From Sisyra terminalis (Eukaryota; Arthropoda; Insecta; Neuroptera; Sisyridae), in assembly GCA_958496175.1 (NCBI GenBank), contig OY292278.1, positions 50,902,001 to 50,966,000 on the forward strand: DNA of 64,000 bases. The letters are read 5' to 3'. The position numbers and the translations under genes are program-made. Below the pieces are notes generated by a model. The model ran no database searches. It was not told where the DNA came from and worked only from the letters and a program-made list of their open reading frames with translations. Positions 22,815-33,929 of this stretch are shown here, in pieces; the stretch's first letter is position 1; each line of letters starts with the position of its first letter.

Positions 22815-25394
22815 AGTGTAATAAATTAAATTTTTATAGGAAAGTTATATCTAATCAAATATTTGAATACAAAATAAAATAACTATTACTTCATATTTTG
22901 TACAAAATTTATAATGCATCTATTAATATGGCCAGGGGCTGTAGACAAAAAAAAAGAGTGTATTCTTCAAATTAAAACTTATACTATAAGATTGTTATTT
23001 ATTTTTTTCAAGTATTCAACACAGAAACTACAAAGTATTAGTGACTATATTGTATAGTATTCCTGCATAATATTTTATGGCTTTAAAAAGTTACAATTGT
23101 AAGATTTTTTCGAAATTTCCTGATTTTCTTTTATGATAGGAAAATTAAAAGTACCTCTACTTAAAGTTTATTATATGCTGAAGACATTGGTTTTTGAATT
23201 TTTCTGATATTTTTAAAAATAGCTTTGCAATTGATTTTTCCTTTTAAAAAAGACTGCCAGAAGAAACTATAGAAAAAAAATCAGGAAAATAAGAAATATT
23301 AAATAACATTGTTAGAATTAATTGCCCTCTCATTAAGATAAAAAAATATTAGCAGTTCTGCAACTTTTGACCCCAATAATACACCAAAAAAAAGTTAGCA
23401 GTAAATAGATAAGTTTTTTGTCCACCTTTACACTTCCATATCCATAAAATTTTCCAGTGGATCAATTTCATGCAATTTTCTCCATCCGTTATCATCGCAG
23501 TTTTTTACTCTCTCTCAATCCTCTAATGAAAGATTAAAATCAAATTTATTGCACTGCTAATTTCCCACATTAAATGAAACAACAACAACAACGTTTTTAG
23601 ACACAAAATCAACGATAACTCATTTGAGTGACCTGACCTGAATTCCTGTGCAAAATTAGATTGCAAATCATTTTTTTTTTGTTTCGTCCAACATAAAAAC
23701 ATATGCGCGCATTAAATTCTATAACACAAAATATAAATATTTCTTGATATTCCACTTGTAAAATATATTAATTACGTTAATGAGGAAAAGTTAAATTTTT
23801 CAAGAGTTTTCTTATTAAAAACATAAATTGAATAACACTTGTAAATTATAATTATCGCATAGGGGGAGGAAAATGAAAAGCATTCATTTAGCAAAGTCAT
23901 TAATTTTTTGTTGAAGATAAAAGTTCAGGTTAGCATGCTGGAATGACAAAGATATCAAATTGTCTCTCGACTGCATTACTTTTAATAAAAAGCTCTCTCC
24001 TATTACACTGGTAACTCGCAATGTTTGAAAAGTTTTTCAAATTAATCATTAGAAAATAGTCTCTTACAAAAATAATTAGAAAGAAAGTCGATAAATTTCC
24101 AACAATTTATCATAAAACTTATAAGTTACAATGTTGTAAATGGCCAGTGACATTATCGTAATTGTTTGATAGAAATAATCTTTCGGTTTAAATTGCAATG
24201 GATTAACTTTTCTCTCTATTTCATTAGAGAAGAAAAAAACGTTTCGACTTGAAATCTAAACCAAGAATTTCCAATTTTTTAATTATAAAAATATATATGT
24301 AGGAATGGTTTGGTGTGGGCGAATAATTGGATTTGGAGAAACTTTTTAACGTTGAACGATATTTTTTTTTCGTCAATTTCACTATAAAATTAAATGAGAG
24401 ATTTAAAATTTAATTTGAAAAGTTATGTTTTAATCAGAGGTATTCATACTAAAGAATTAATTTGAATCTTTGATTAAACAAAAGTTTTTTTTTAAGAGAA
24501 ATATAATTTCCACTGTTCCCACTTTAATCTAAAAATAAGATCATTTTTTGATATCAAAGAAACAAAAATTGAAGGAATATAGATTAGATACTATAAAATT
24601 GTTAAGAATCTTTTATAAATTTCCCATCTTCATGGGTTTAGTAGTAATTATAAAAATAACAATAGCAATAAAGATATTTTTGCTTTTAATAGCAATTATC
24701 GAATCAATCTGAGTAAAAAATTCAATTGGTCGTCGTTACTGGTGGTCCAAGATCCGAATGATTTTTTTCATTTTAAGAACAGATAACATATAAAAGCAAT
24801 AACAAGTGACTTAACGTTTACGATTGAAAAAAAAGGCTTACAATAAATCATGTAGTAAATGGATAATGATTTTTTTAAGATCAAAAAACTGTTACATAAA
24901 TATATGGAAATTATTTAAGATCACTATGGAACTTAAAAATCAATTAAATGTTAAATAAATAAGCTAAATGTTTTATGAAAATAGAGCTAAAATTATTATA
25001 ATGATAACATAAAGCTTTGGCTATATATTTTAATATTGTGAAAAAGACTATACCGTTCGGATTTTTTGTATATTCAGTATATTGCAAGTTTGGCATTTTT
25101 GTCATCAGTTAGACTATGAAGTACCCAAATGCTGTTCTATTTATTTTCCCTATCCACTGCTGCAAATGTTCTTGGACGGTCGTCCAAAATTTGTTAAGTT
25201 TTTCACCATTCCTCGAATTATTTAATATGAATTTCCTTCCACTTCTGCCCTTACCATGTTATTAATCTTTTCGATTTCCCCAAAATTATTGGATCTAAAC
25301 TTGAAAAACCATTTTTAACATCATTTACAATCGTCTAATATCTTTAAATAATCATCTCAAATTTTTTAATCGCAATTATTGCATTACTACTCTG
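22815..25394. other. Long AT-rich stretch, no recognised feature
   Basis: No frame longer than 60 codons, no repeat family member and no RNA gene were recognised. The region has many A/T runs and resembles unconstrained intronic or intergenic DNA. Confidence 0.4.
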
Positions 25395-25468
25395 GTAAAA
25401 ATTTAAAAGCCTACTGGTATCTAGTTCCCTATTTCATCCCAAATTACAAAAAAAAAATATATTTACAC

Positions 25469-27473
25469 GACTGGGCTCAAAAAAACGACTTTTTTTTTTG
25501 AAGAGGATATCGAAAATATTGTTCAAGGTGACCAAAAAAAAAATATCGGGAAAGTTTAAGCCCTTAATATTATATTAAGAGGTCTATCATTTTTTATTTC
25601 AATTTATTATTTGTGCTTTCATTTTAGCGTCAATGTTGCCAAACTATCAAGGTAAAAAAATCACATGCACATATAATTATAGAAAATTAAATTCCCTACA
25701 AAAATAGTCTCTATGAAAATTTTCGCCAGACAGGCCGTTTCCGAAAAATCAAGCTTCAGACATTGATTTAATCTTTAAATTTATCTTCGTTATTCTGGAA
25801 TTTTGAAACTAACGAACAAATAAATCTATAGAAATAAACAATATAGATTTTTAAAAGGAATTTAATGTTCTACAAAAAAGGTCTTTTAACCAAAATAAGA
25901 TTTTTTCGCTGACTTTGAACATCATCACAAAGCAGTTACAGAGTGATCCAAACTACTAAATGACCACTGAAGAAGATTGCTTGGCAATCGAAATACGTAT
26001 CTGGGCAATACGTCACGAATATTTTTGTTTGAACTTCTGTTCAAATTTATGTTTATGGTATCTTTTTTATATATTATTATATTAAATTATACTACATAAA
26101 TTGGACCGCAATATATTTTATATATTGTATACACAGGTCTTTTAACGTTTTTACATAAAATCACCCTGTCAAAATTGGTTCAACAACGAAATAATAAAAA
26201 TTTAATTTTTCCTTCAACTTTATTTGTGAATAAGTTTTGAAAAAGTGATTTCATGTAAAAATGTTAAGAGACTTTTTTTATGGAACATTAAATTTCTTTT
26301 AAGAATCTATAACATTTATTTCTATTTATTTATTTGTTCGTTAGTTACAAAATTCCAAAAAAAAGGTTATAAATCTAAAAATTATATCAATGTCTGAAAC
26401 TTAATTATTCGGAAACGCCGTGTGTGACAAAAATTTTCAAATAGACCTTTTTGTAGCGAATTTTATTTTCAATAATTATAAAATATATAGAAATAAACAA
26501 TATAGTTTCTTCAAGGGAATTTAATGCTCTACAAAAAAGGTTTCTTCAGTTTTTTACATAAAATCACACTTTCAAAATTGGTTGAACAACGAAAAAAACA
26601 ATAATTTAATTTTTCTTTCAACTTTAAAAGTGACTAATTTTTGAAAAAGGGATTTTATGTAAAAACATTAAGATACCTTTTTTGTAGAGCATTAAATTCC
26701 CTTCAAGAATCTATACTGTTTATTTCTATACATTTATTTGTTCGTTAGTTACAAAATTCCAAAATAAAGAAAATAAATCCAAAAATTATATCAATTCTAA
26801 AGCTTGGTTATTCGGAAACGGCGTGTCTGGCAAAAATTTTCAAAGAGACCTGTTTTGTAGGGAATTTAATTTTCTATAATTATAAAATATATATAAATGA
26901 ACAATATAGATTCTTGAAGGTAATTTAACGCTCTACAAAAAAGGTTTCTATTGGTTTTTACATAAAATCACTCTTTCAAAATTGGTTGAACAACGAAAAA
27001 AACAATAATTTAATTTTTCCTTCAACTTTAATTCTGAATAACTTTTGAAAAAGTGATTTTATGTAAAAACCAATAGAAACCTTTTTTGTAGAGCATTAAA
27101 TTTCCTTCAAGAATCCATACTGTTCATTTCTATATATTTATTTGTTCGTTAGTTATAAAATTCTAAAATAAAGAAGAAAAATCTAAAAAGTATATCAATT
27201 TCTGAAGCTTGATTATTCGGAAACGGCGTATCTGGCAAAAATTTTCAAAGAAACGTTTTTTGTAGGGAATTTAATTTTCTATTAATATATATGGAGATGA
27301 ATTTTTTTGCCTTGATAGTTTGACAGCATTGACGCAAAAATTAAAGCACAAATAAAAAACCTTTTAATATAAATATAAAGGGCTCAAACTTTCCCAATAT
27401 TTTTTTATTGTCACCTTGAACAATATTCGATATACTTTTCAATAAAAAAATTAGTGATTTTTTTGGCCCAGTC
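25469..27473. mobile_element. Family C long element with internal tandem palindromes
   Basis: The left end is GACTGGGCTCAAAAAAACGA; the right end is TTTTTTTGGCCCAGTC followed by TA (27474-27475). The first base on the left follows C instead of TA, so the left TA has mutated. Inside, a palindromic unit of about 400 bp recurs three times (centres near 26205, 26610 and 27010), each with TTTTTACATAAAATCAC and its inverse around a loop with TGGTT-AACAACGAAA. Family A copy 3 is nested near the left. The preceding 70 bases (25395-25468) are shared with 29235-29309. Confidence 0.8.
25891..26134. mobile_element. Family A element, copy 3, with 12-bp target duplication
   Basis: It is inserted in family C. 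AGGTCTTTTAAC occurs at 25879-25890 and again at 26135-26146, and undisturbed C copies have this sequence once. The element starts CAAAATAAGATTTTTTCGCT and ends TTGTATACAC. Its left arm is shortened by an internal deletion after TTTGAAC. Confidence 0.85.
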
Positions 27474-27475
27474 TA

Positions 27476-28799
27476 ATATACACAATATATAAGTATGTAA
27501 CTCTTAAACCTGTTTGTATGGAAACATAAAACTAAAATAAATAGTACAGAGGTAACTTTTGAAACATTGGCTTCGCATTTATACAAAGGAGACGAATAAA
27601 TTACAAGTTTAACACATATGATCAGCACTGAAAAAATTCTTTACTATCGTTTAATTCAATAAATACATGTCGTCCTTGTTTTATTGCACATAAATTGCGC
27701 CTATAAAACCAACCGAAAAAAAAATAGCAACTTTTCCCCTGCATTAACAACTCGTTTTTACTTTGTACATCGAAATAATTTTACCCTTAATTTTCTCAAA
27801 TTAAGGTTTTATAAACTTCTCATATTTTTAGTTTTTTTTTATTTGAAGCCTTGATTTAAGAAAAAAAATGAATCTATACTATTGAACGTACAATATTTAC
27901 GAATAATTCTACGTTGTTTCCACTTAATACTTATAGTATTAAGGTTTATATAGAGCAATTCACTGGAATTACTTCATCAAAAATATTAACGGTTGAAATA
28001 CAACAGTTGTTGCACATTTATTAACTCATATTTGTGCAATGATTCATTCACAAAATATATAATATAAAATAATTTTATGATGTGAAAATAGATCGTTAAG
28101 ATTAACACTTTAGTGCAGCAAAAAAAAAGTTGAAATTGTCTTGTTAATAAGGAAGTAAAGCGTGAACAACGGGAAAAAAAAATAGAATCTGGCATCAATT
28201 ATTGCTTAAGAAATTCCGAAATGAAAGAAAATAAACAAACATTTGCTCACGGATGTCTTTCATTCTATGTGGAGATAATGATATGACCAACACCAGCACT
28301 GGGAGATGGTAGAGAGGTATGTGATTGTCTTCTCGTGGGAGGAACAAGAAGAAAAAGACGAAGACGAAGAAGAAGAAGAAGACAAAGTCAAAGAGTTGAG
28401 TTGAGTTGAGAGTTTTCAACTTTCCATCTCTTCAGTCCAACTCACGACTTACAATCATTCAGATTTCGAGACACGGCGGAGAAAAACCGTTTCAATTCCT
28501 ATTCTCTCATTTCTTAGTCATATTTACGCCGTAAATATACACTGTGCATACTATGATGCAATCTTTTCGTTTTAACAATGCCAAGGTATTGAATTCGAGA
28601 GTGAAAATTGAAAATTTTTCAAGTATTTTCAAGTTAAAGATTCGTTTATTATTTTAAGTGATAAATCAGCCAAAAAAAGGAATGCAATTGTTGTGCCATG
28701 TTATTGTAACAAGCAAAGTTTGTTGGTGAAATAGTTGCAACAAAAGTGAAGAAAAATGTACCGAAAGTTGTGGATGAGTTATGAAGTGAATTTTTTGGT
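27476..28799. other. Unique stretch with purine-rich microsatellite
   Basis: 28345-28410 is a GAA/GAC-rich purine tract followed by GAGTTGAGTTGAGTTGAGAG. The minus-strand frames over it are low-complexity by-products. No gene or RNA was recognised. Confidence 0.45.
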
Positions 28800-29235
28800 G
28801 AATTACCAAATAAAGGAATAACTAATGATTGGAGTTTTAATGCAAAATCCGTAAGGCTATTACTTATCATATTTCCAAGTTTACTTCCAAAAAAATTAAA
28901 TTAATTATTGCAATAAAGTATTAAGTTTTTAACTATCAACTACTGCTTGCATTACATTGCTGAAAAACTAACAATTTTTCGACTAAGTTATCAATAATAT
29001 TAAAGAAGAATTTCAGTATTAAACCAAAACCAAAATATATTTCATCAAAAAATTATTATAAAAACGTGGAAAAACGATGAATAACCAAAATTTATTGATT
29101 TAAATCGAAAATGCTTGCAACATTTCTCTATTAACTAGTCCAGATCAAAATTTTCAGAAATCAATTATTGCAACTTTGAAAAAACTCATAAATAATTAGA
29201 AGACAATTCAGATTGTTTAAGATCCGCTTTTTTTT
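28800..29235 (+). repeat. 435-bp block R, copy 1
   Basis: It runs from ATTACCAAATAAAGGAATAA to TTTAAGATCCGCTTTTTTTT. The same block lies in direct orientation at 30490-30930, and its second half lies inverted at about 31113-31360. It has no coding capacity. Confidence 0.85.
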
Positions 29236-29309
29236 TAAAATTTAAAAACCTACTGGTATCTAGTTACCTATTTCATCCCAAATTACAAAAAAAAATTATA
29301 TATACACTA

Positions 29310-30052
29310 GACTGGGCTCAAAAAATCGACTTTTTTTTTTTTGAAAAGGATATCGAAAATATTGTTCAAAGTGACCAAAAAAAAAAAAATATCGGGAAAG
29401 TTTGAGCCCTTAATATTAATATTAAGAGGTCTATCATCTTTAATTTCAATTTATTTGTGCTTTAATTTTTGCGTCAATGCTGCCAAACTATCAAAGTAAA
29501 AGAAATCATCTGCACATATATTTATAGAAAATTAAATTCCCTACAAAAAACGTTTCTTTGAAAATTTTCGCCAGACAGGCCGTTTTCGAATAATCAAGCT
29601 TCAGACATTGATATAATTTTTAGATTTATCTTCTTTATTTTGAAATTTTGTTACTAACAAACCAATAAATATATAGAAATAAACAATATATATTCTTGAA
29701 GGGAATTCAATGTTCTACAAAAAAGGTCTCTTAACGTTTATACATAAATTGACTCTTTAAAAATTGGTTCAACAACGAAAAAAACAATAATTTCATTTTC
29801 CCTTCAACTTTAAATGTGAATAACTTTTGAATAAGTTGATTATATGTAAAAACGTTAAGTGACCTTTTTTGTAGAGCATTAAATTCTTTTCAAGAATCTA
29901 TATTTTACATGTATATATATATATATAATTTATACTACATAATTTACGCCTGATTCTTCTAAAAAAAAAACATTTTTGGGCTACAATATAGGTACTACGT
30001 ATAAAATATTTATTTCTGCAAAACTTAACATCAAATAATGTTGGGGTGTATA

Positions 30053-30083
<31 letters not shown>

Positions 30084-30489
30084 TATATGTATATATATAT
30101 AAATATATATAAATATATATATATTTGTCCGTTAGTTACAAAATTACAAAATAAAGAAGATAAATCTAAAAATTATATCAATGTTTAAAGTTGATTATTT
30201 ATTTTTATTTTTTTTAATTTAATTTAATTTTCTATAATTATAAAATATATAGAAATGAACAATATTGTTTCTTGAAGGGAATTTAATACTCTACAAAAAA
30301 GGTCACTTAACATTTTTACATTAAATCACTCTTTTAAAATTGGTTCAACAACGAAAAAAAAAACAGAAATTTAATTTTTCCATCAACTTTAATTGTAAAT
30401 AACTTTAAAAAAAGTGATTTTATGTAAAAATGTTAAGAGATCTTTTTTGTAGAACATTAAATTCCCTCCAAGAATCTATATTGTTTATT
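29310..30489 (+). mobile_element. Family C element, right end replaced by block R
   Basis: TA at 29308-29309 then GACTGGGCTCAAAAAATCGA. Family C modules continue to about 29905. An AT-rich insertion (29906-30125) with (AT)n follows, then C modules resume to TTGTTTATTTCTATTTATTA, where block R copy 2 begins. The right terminus is absent. Confidence 0.75.
30050..30125. repeat. (AT)n microsatellite inside family C
   Basis: TATATA runs broken by ATTATAT, GTATAT and AAATAT units. It lies in the insertion that splits the C element. Confidence 0.9.
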
Positions 30490-31360
30490 TCTATTTATTA
30501 CCAAATAAAGGAATAACTAATGATTGGAGTTTTAATGCAAAATCCGTAAGGCTATTACTTATAATATTTTCAAGTTTGCTTCCCAACAATTAAATTAATT
30601 ATTGCAATAAGTTATTAGGTTTTTAACTATCAACTCTTGTAACTACTGCTTGCATTACATTGCTGAAAAACTAACAATGTTTCGACTAAGTAAACCGATA
30701 ATATGAAAAAATAATTTCAGCATTAAACCAAAACCAAAATATATTACATCAAAAAATTATTATAAAAAACGATGAAAAACCAAAATTTAATGATTTAAAT
30801 CGAAAATGCTTTCAACGTTTCCCTATTAACTAATCCAGATCAAAATTTTCAGAAATCAATTATTGCAGCTTTGAAAAATCACATAAATAATAAGAAAACA
30901 ATTCAGGTTGTTTAAGATCCGTTTTTTTTTTATTTAATATTTTTACTATTCAATTAGCTACGTTTCGTTTCGTATGGCAACATCTTCAGACTTCTTGAAT
31001 CACAAAAAATATAATATTTTTAATTTAAATTCAATTAATTTAAATTAAAAAACGTGATGAAGTGACAATACGTAACGAAACGTAGCTAATTTGAATATTA
31101 AAAAATATTAAACAAAAAAAAAACGGATCTTAAACCACCTGAATTGTCTTCTCATTATTTATGAGTTTTTTCAAAGTTGCAATAATTGACTTTTGAAAAT
31201 TTAAATCTGGACCAATAGACAGACATTGAAAGTATTTTCAATTTAAATCAATACATTTTGGGTTTTTCATCGTTTCTATAATCATTTTTGATGAAATGTA
31301 TTATGTACAAATTCTTTGTTAATATTTTTGATAACTTAGTCGACAAATTGTTAGTTTTCA
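30490..31360. repeat. Block R copy 2 and inverted copy 3 forming a large hairpin
   Basis: Copy 2 (30490-30930) and the inverted copy 3 (31113-31360) flank a centre of about 180 bases. The centre is itself an inverted repeat: ATTAGCTACGTTTCG at about 30953 and CGAAACGTAGCTAATTTGAA at about 31077. Confidence 0.8.
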
Positions 31361-32100
31361 TCTTATTTAATAAAAGCTGAGATCTGAATTTTATCATTTA
31401 CCCATAAATAATCTTAACTTATAAAGAGTTTGTTTGAATTATTTCAAACCAATTAGCAATGCTTTTTTGTAATGATCAAAACAATTTTCTTTTTTTTCAA
31501 AGAAAAAATTACTCAAACCAATGAAAAACTATTGAATGAAATTCTTTACTTATTTCCATGGTACAATGAAAGCGACTTCAAAGAAAACCAACTTGCATTT
31601 TTGCAACCATTTCAAATTGGCAAATGTAATTCCAAAAAAAAAAAAAAAAAAAAAAAAAAACAACACTAAAACTTGACAACAATAGAAAAGCCGCGTCGGC
31701 CAGTTGCATGGCATGAGAGACATACATGACACGTTTTATTTGACACTTATTAAAACCATTTGGAAATGTTTTACGATTTTAAAATGAATTATGGTCTTTT
31801 GAACGATTATAATAATTAACCTCTTGCCATACGCCGCGCGACCCAACAATGCCGCGCCATGCCCCCAAACTCGGCCCGCTTAAAATCATTTCTGATCACA
31901 AAAACCGTTCAATAAATTATCGAATCATTTCACGCGTAAAACCAAACGAATATTTTCCAATGATAACCAACTAAAAAACCATCAGTTTTACAGAGTTTTA
32001 ATTGATTTTTTTTCTCATTTTTAAAACAATAAGCCTAGATAAAAAAATCTAAAATACGTAAATAATTTCATTATTGGCTTCCAGAGAATAAACAGTCTAA
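31361..32100. other. Unique stretch with poly-A
   Basis: 31634-31660 is a poly-A run. 31820-31890 is GC-richer (TACGCCGCGCGACCC, CCGCGCCATGCCCCC). Overlapping frames on both strands at 31472-31732 have no known domain. Confidence 0.4.
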
Positions 32101-32885
32101 TCTATACTAATATATAAAATTCTTACGTCTGTCTGTACATTTCGATTTTGAACCCAATTTTAGGGTAAATATTTGTTTCAAGAGACCCTTATTCCAAATT
32201 TGATATTTTTTAAATTTTTGTCTGTCTGTGTGTCCCGATTTAACTAAAGAACGGTACAACCGAATTTAATGAAATTTGGTATTAAGATACAACATAATTT
32301 CCCACATACTATAAGCTACTTATCATTCCAAAAAAATAATAAGGGAAGGTATTCCCTAGGGATGAAAACGGAAATTTTTACACTAGATAGGTGAGTTATA
32401 TATCATTGGAAAGGTAATTTAAAGTAAGAAAATAATCTGTAAAAATATTTTAGTTAAATTGAGAGAAGGCACAATAAAATTTAATTTAAAGTTTAAAAAA
32501 TTGCCTCTTTGAAATATAAACCTTTATATATATAAAGCACATAGTTGATGTTAATAGCGTAATGGCTTAAGTATCTGACATTCTGATGCTCCTAATTAAA
32601 AAAAAAGTGATATAAATTATTACAATAAACTTTTTTTTTACAAAATTGTTGTAAATAGACCCTTAGAGTTGCTTAATAAGGAAATATTAACGAAAAAAAG
32701 TAAGAGTAGTAGTATTAATAATAATAATAGTAATAAAACTTAAAGTAAATACGTTTTGAAAACCGTACATACATAAAATCACGTATTTATATATCCCCTC
32801 TGACTGCTGAAATTTTAATATTAGTATTTTAGTAAGTATTCCTAGTGAGAAGTAGACATCGGATAAGATTTTTTTTTTTTTAATT
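32101..32885 (+). mobile_element. Helitron-like element, copy 2, 3' truncated
   Basis: It starts TCTATACTAATATATAAAAT after an A (32100) and follows copy 1 through GAAGTAGACATCGGATAAGA, then diverges. The hairpin and CTAG end are missing. The tRNA-like module keeps its A-box-like part (TAGCGTAATGG) but has lost the B box. Confidence 0.85.
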
Positions 32886-33480
32886 CCTACTCTAAAAGAG
32901 TAAAAGGGGTGACTAAGTTTGTACGAGAAAATGTAGAGTTAATCAACAATCGAAATTTTGAATATAATATCATCTATAATTAATAAATAAATAATTAATT
33001 AATAATAAGTTTCTGTTTTTGTAATGATCGATCGATCTGATTAATGAGCGAATTTTTCTCGGAATACTACTTAGTGATATCTTAAAACTCATAAGCACTT
33101 TTTTCGGTATTATCAAACAGTTTCAGAGAATATTGAATTTGAAAAAAAAAATATTTTTATTTTTTACACAAAAACGGGTCATATTTTAGAGTTGAAATTT
33201 GGCTGAGATGTTGTCCATACTGTAAGGTATTTTCAGAAAAAAAATTAGCCCGATTGCAATGGGAAATTTTAGACCATCTTATCTGGCGAGGGGCTTTGAA
33301 TAAAAATTCAAATTATTTTTTTTTTTTGATTTATTACCCAGATACGTCAGTTCATCAGTAATTGGGTTTGTGATTTTTTTTTTTGTGATAAATGAAAAGA
33401 TCATATATAAGTTTTATAGCAAAACTATTTTTTGTTTTTTTTTTCGCAATAATTTAAAAGTTATTTCAAAACAAAAATTA
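32886..33480. other. AT-rich stretch, nothing recognised
   Basis: Poly-T and poly-A runs; no repeat family or gene was seen. Confidence 0.35.
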
Positions 33481-33509
33481 ATTTTTGAATTTTTTGAATC
33501 TAGTACCGA

Positions 33510-33660
33510 AGACACGCCGACAGCTCCCGAACAAACCCGAGCGCGTGTGACGTCATAATGATAGTTGTCACTCATTGCAGTTGATACAGAAATAATAAGT
33601 ACAGTGTTTTGATTGATTTAATTCTGTTGTGTTAGTTAAATATTGAAATTTATATTGAAA
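33510..33660 (+). promoter_or_regulatory. GC-richer upstream region of the THAP fragment
   Basis: GACACGCCGACAGCTCCCGA and GCGCGTGTGACGTCATAATG stand out from the AT-rich surroundings. TGACGTCA is a CRE/ATF-type palindrome. A degenerate direct repeat of this part (GGCGTCACAACTATGG...CACTCATGGCGCG) follows the fragment at 33901-33933. A promoter role is inferred only from position and composition. Confidence 0.35.
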
Positions 33661-33888
33661 ATGTCGAACCTTAAAAGTTATCGTTCTTGTTTTGTACCAT
33701 TATGTACGAATACTACAAAAACAACTTCTAACAAAATGTTTTTAAATGTTCCCCAAAATGGCAAACGTCGAAATAAATTTATAATATTTATAAATAAATT
33801 ACTAACGACTCGTTTTTTAGCAATAAATTTTCAATATTATTGTCTAGTCACGTGTAATAGCTGTAAACGCTATACTATTATTAAATAG
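33661..33888 (+). pseudogene. Orphan THAP-domain N-terminus
   Basis: From the ATG at 33661 the product begins MSNLKSYRSCFVPLCTNT and continues to NVPQNGKRRNK. This matches the start of a THAP zinc finger: a Cys-x4-Cys pair (C10, C15), a KMFLNVP segment and a KRR basic stretch. The invariant Trp and the distal Cys-x2-His pair are missing; the frame runs into AT-rich sequence and stops at 33886-33888. THAP domains occur in P-element-type transposases and host regulators. An in-frame ATG also lies at 33643, but MSNL fits family starts better. It is probably a broken first exon. Confidence 0.55.
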
Positions 33889-33929
33889 CTATAACATTAC
33901 GGCGTCACAACTATGGTGACCACTCATGG

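Noticed and set aside
28800..30930. Direct copies of block R as LTRs of a retrotransposon
   Set aside because: No TG...CA ends, primer-binding site, polypurine tract or gag-pol trace lies between them; the interior is a family C hairpin.
30965..30998. Hammerhead-ribozyme-like motif (minus strand CTGAAGATG...CGAAACG)
   Set aside because: The conserved core pieces appear, but no stable stem II or flanking stems could be drawn; the motif is also common by descent in insect repeats.
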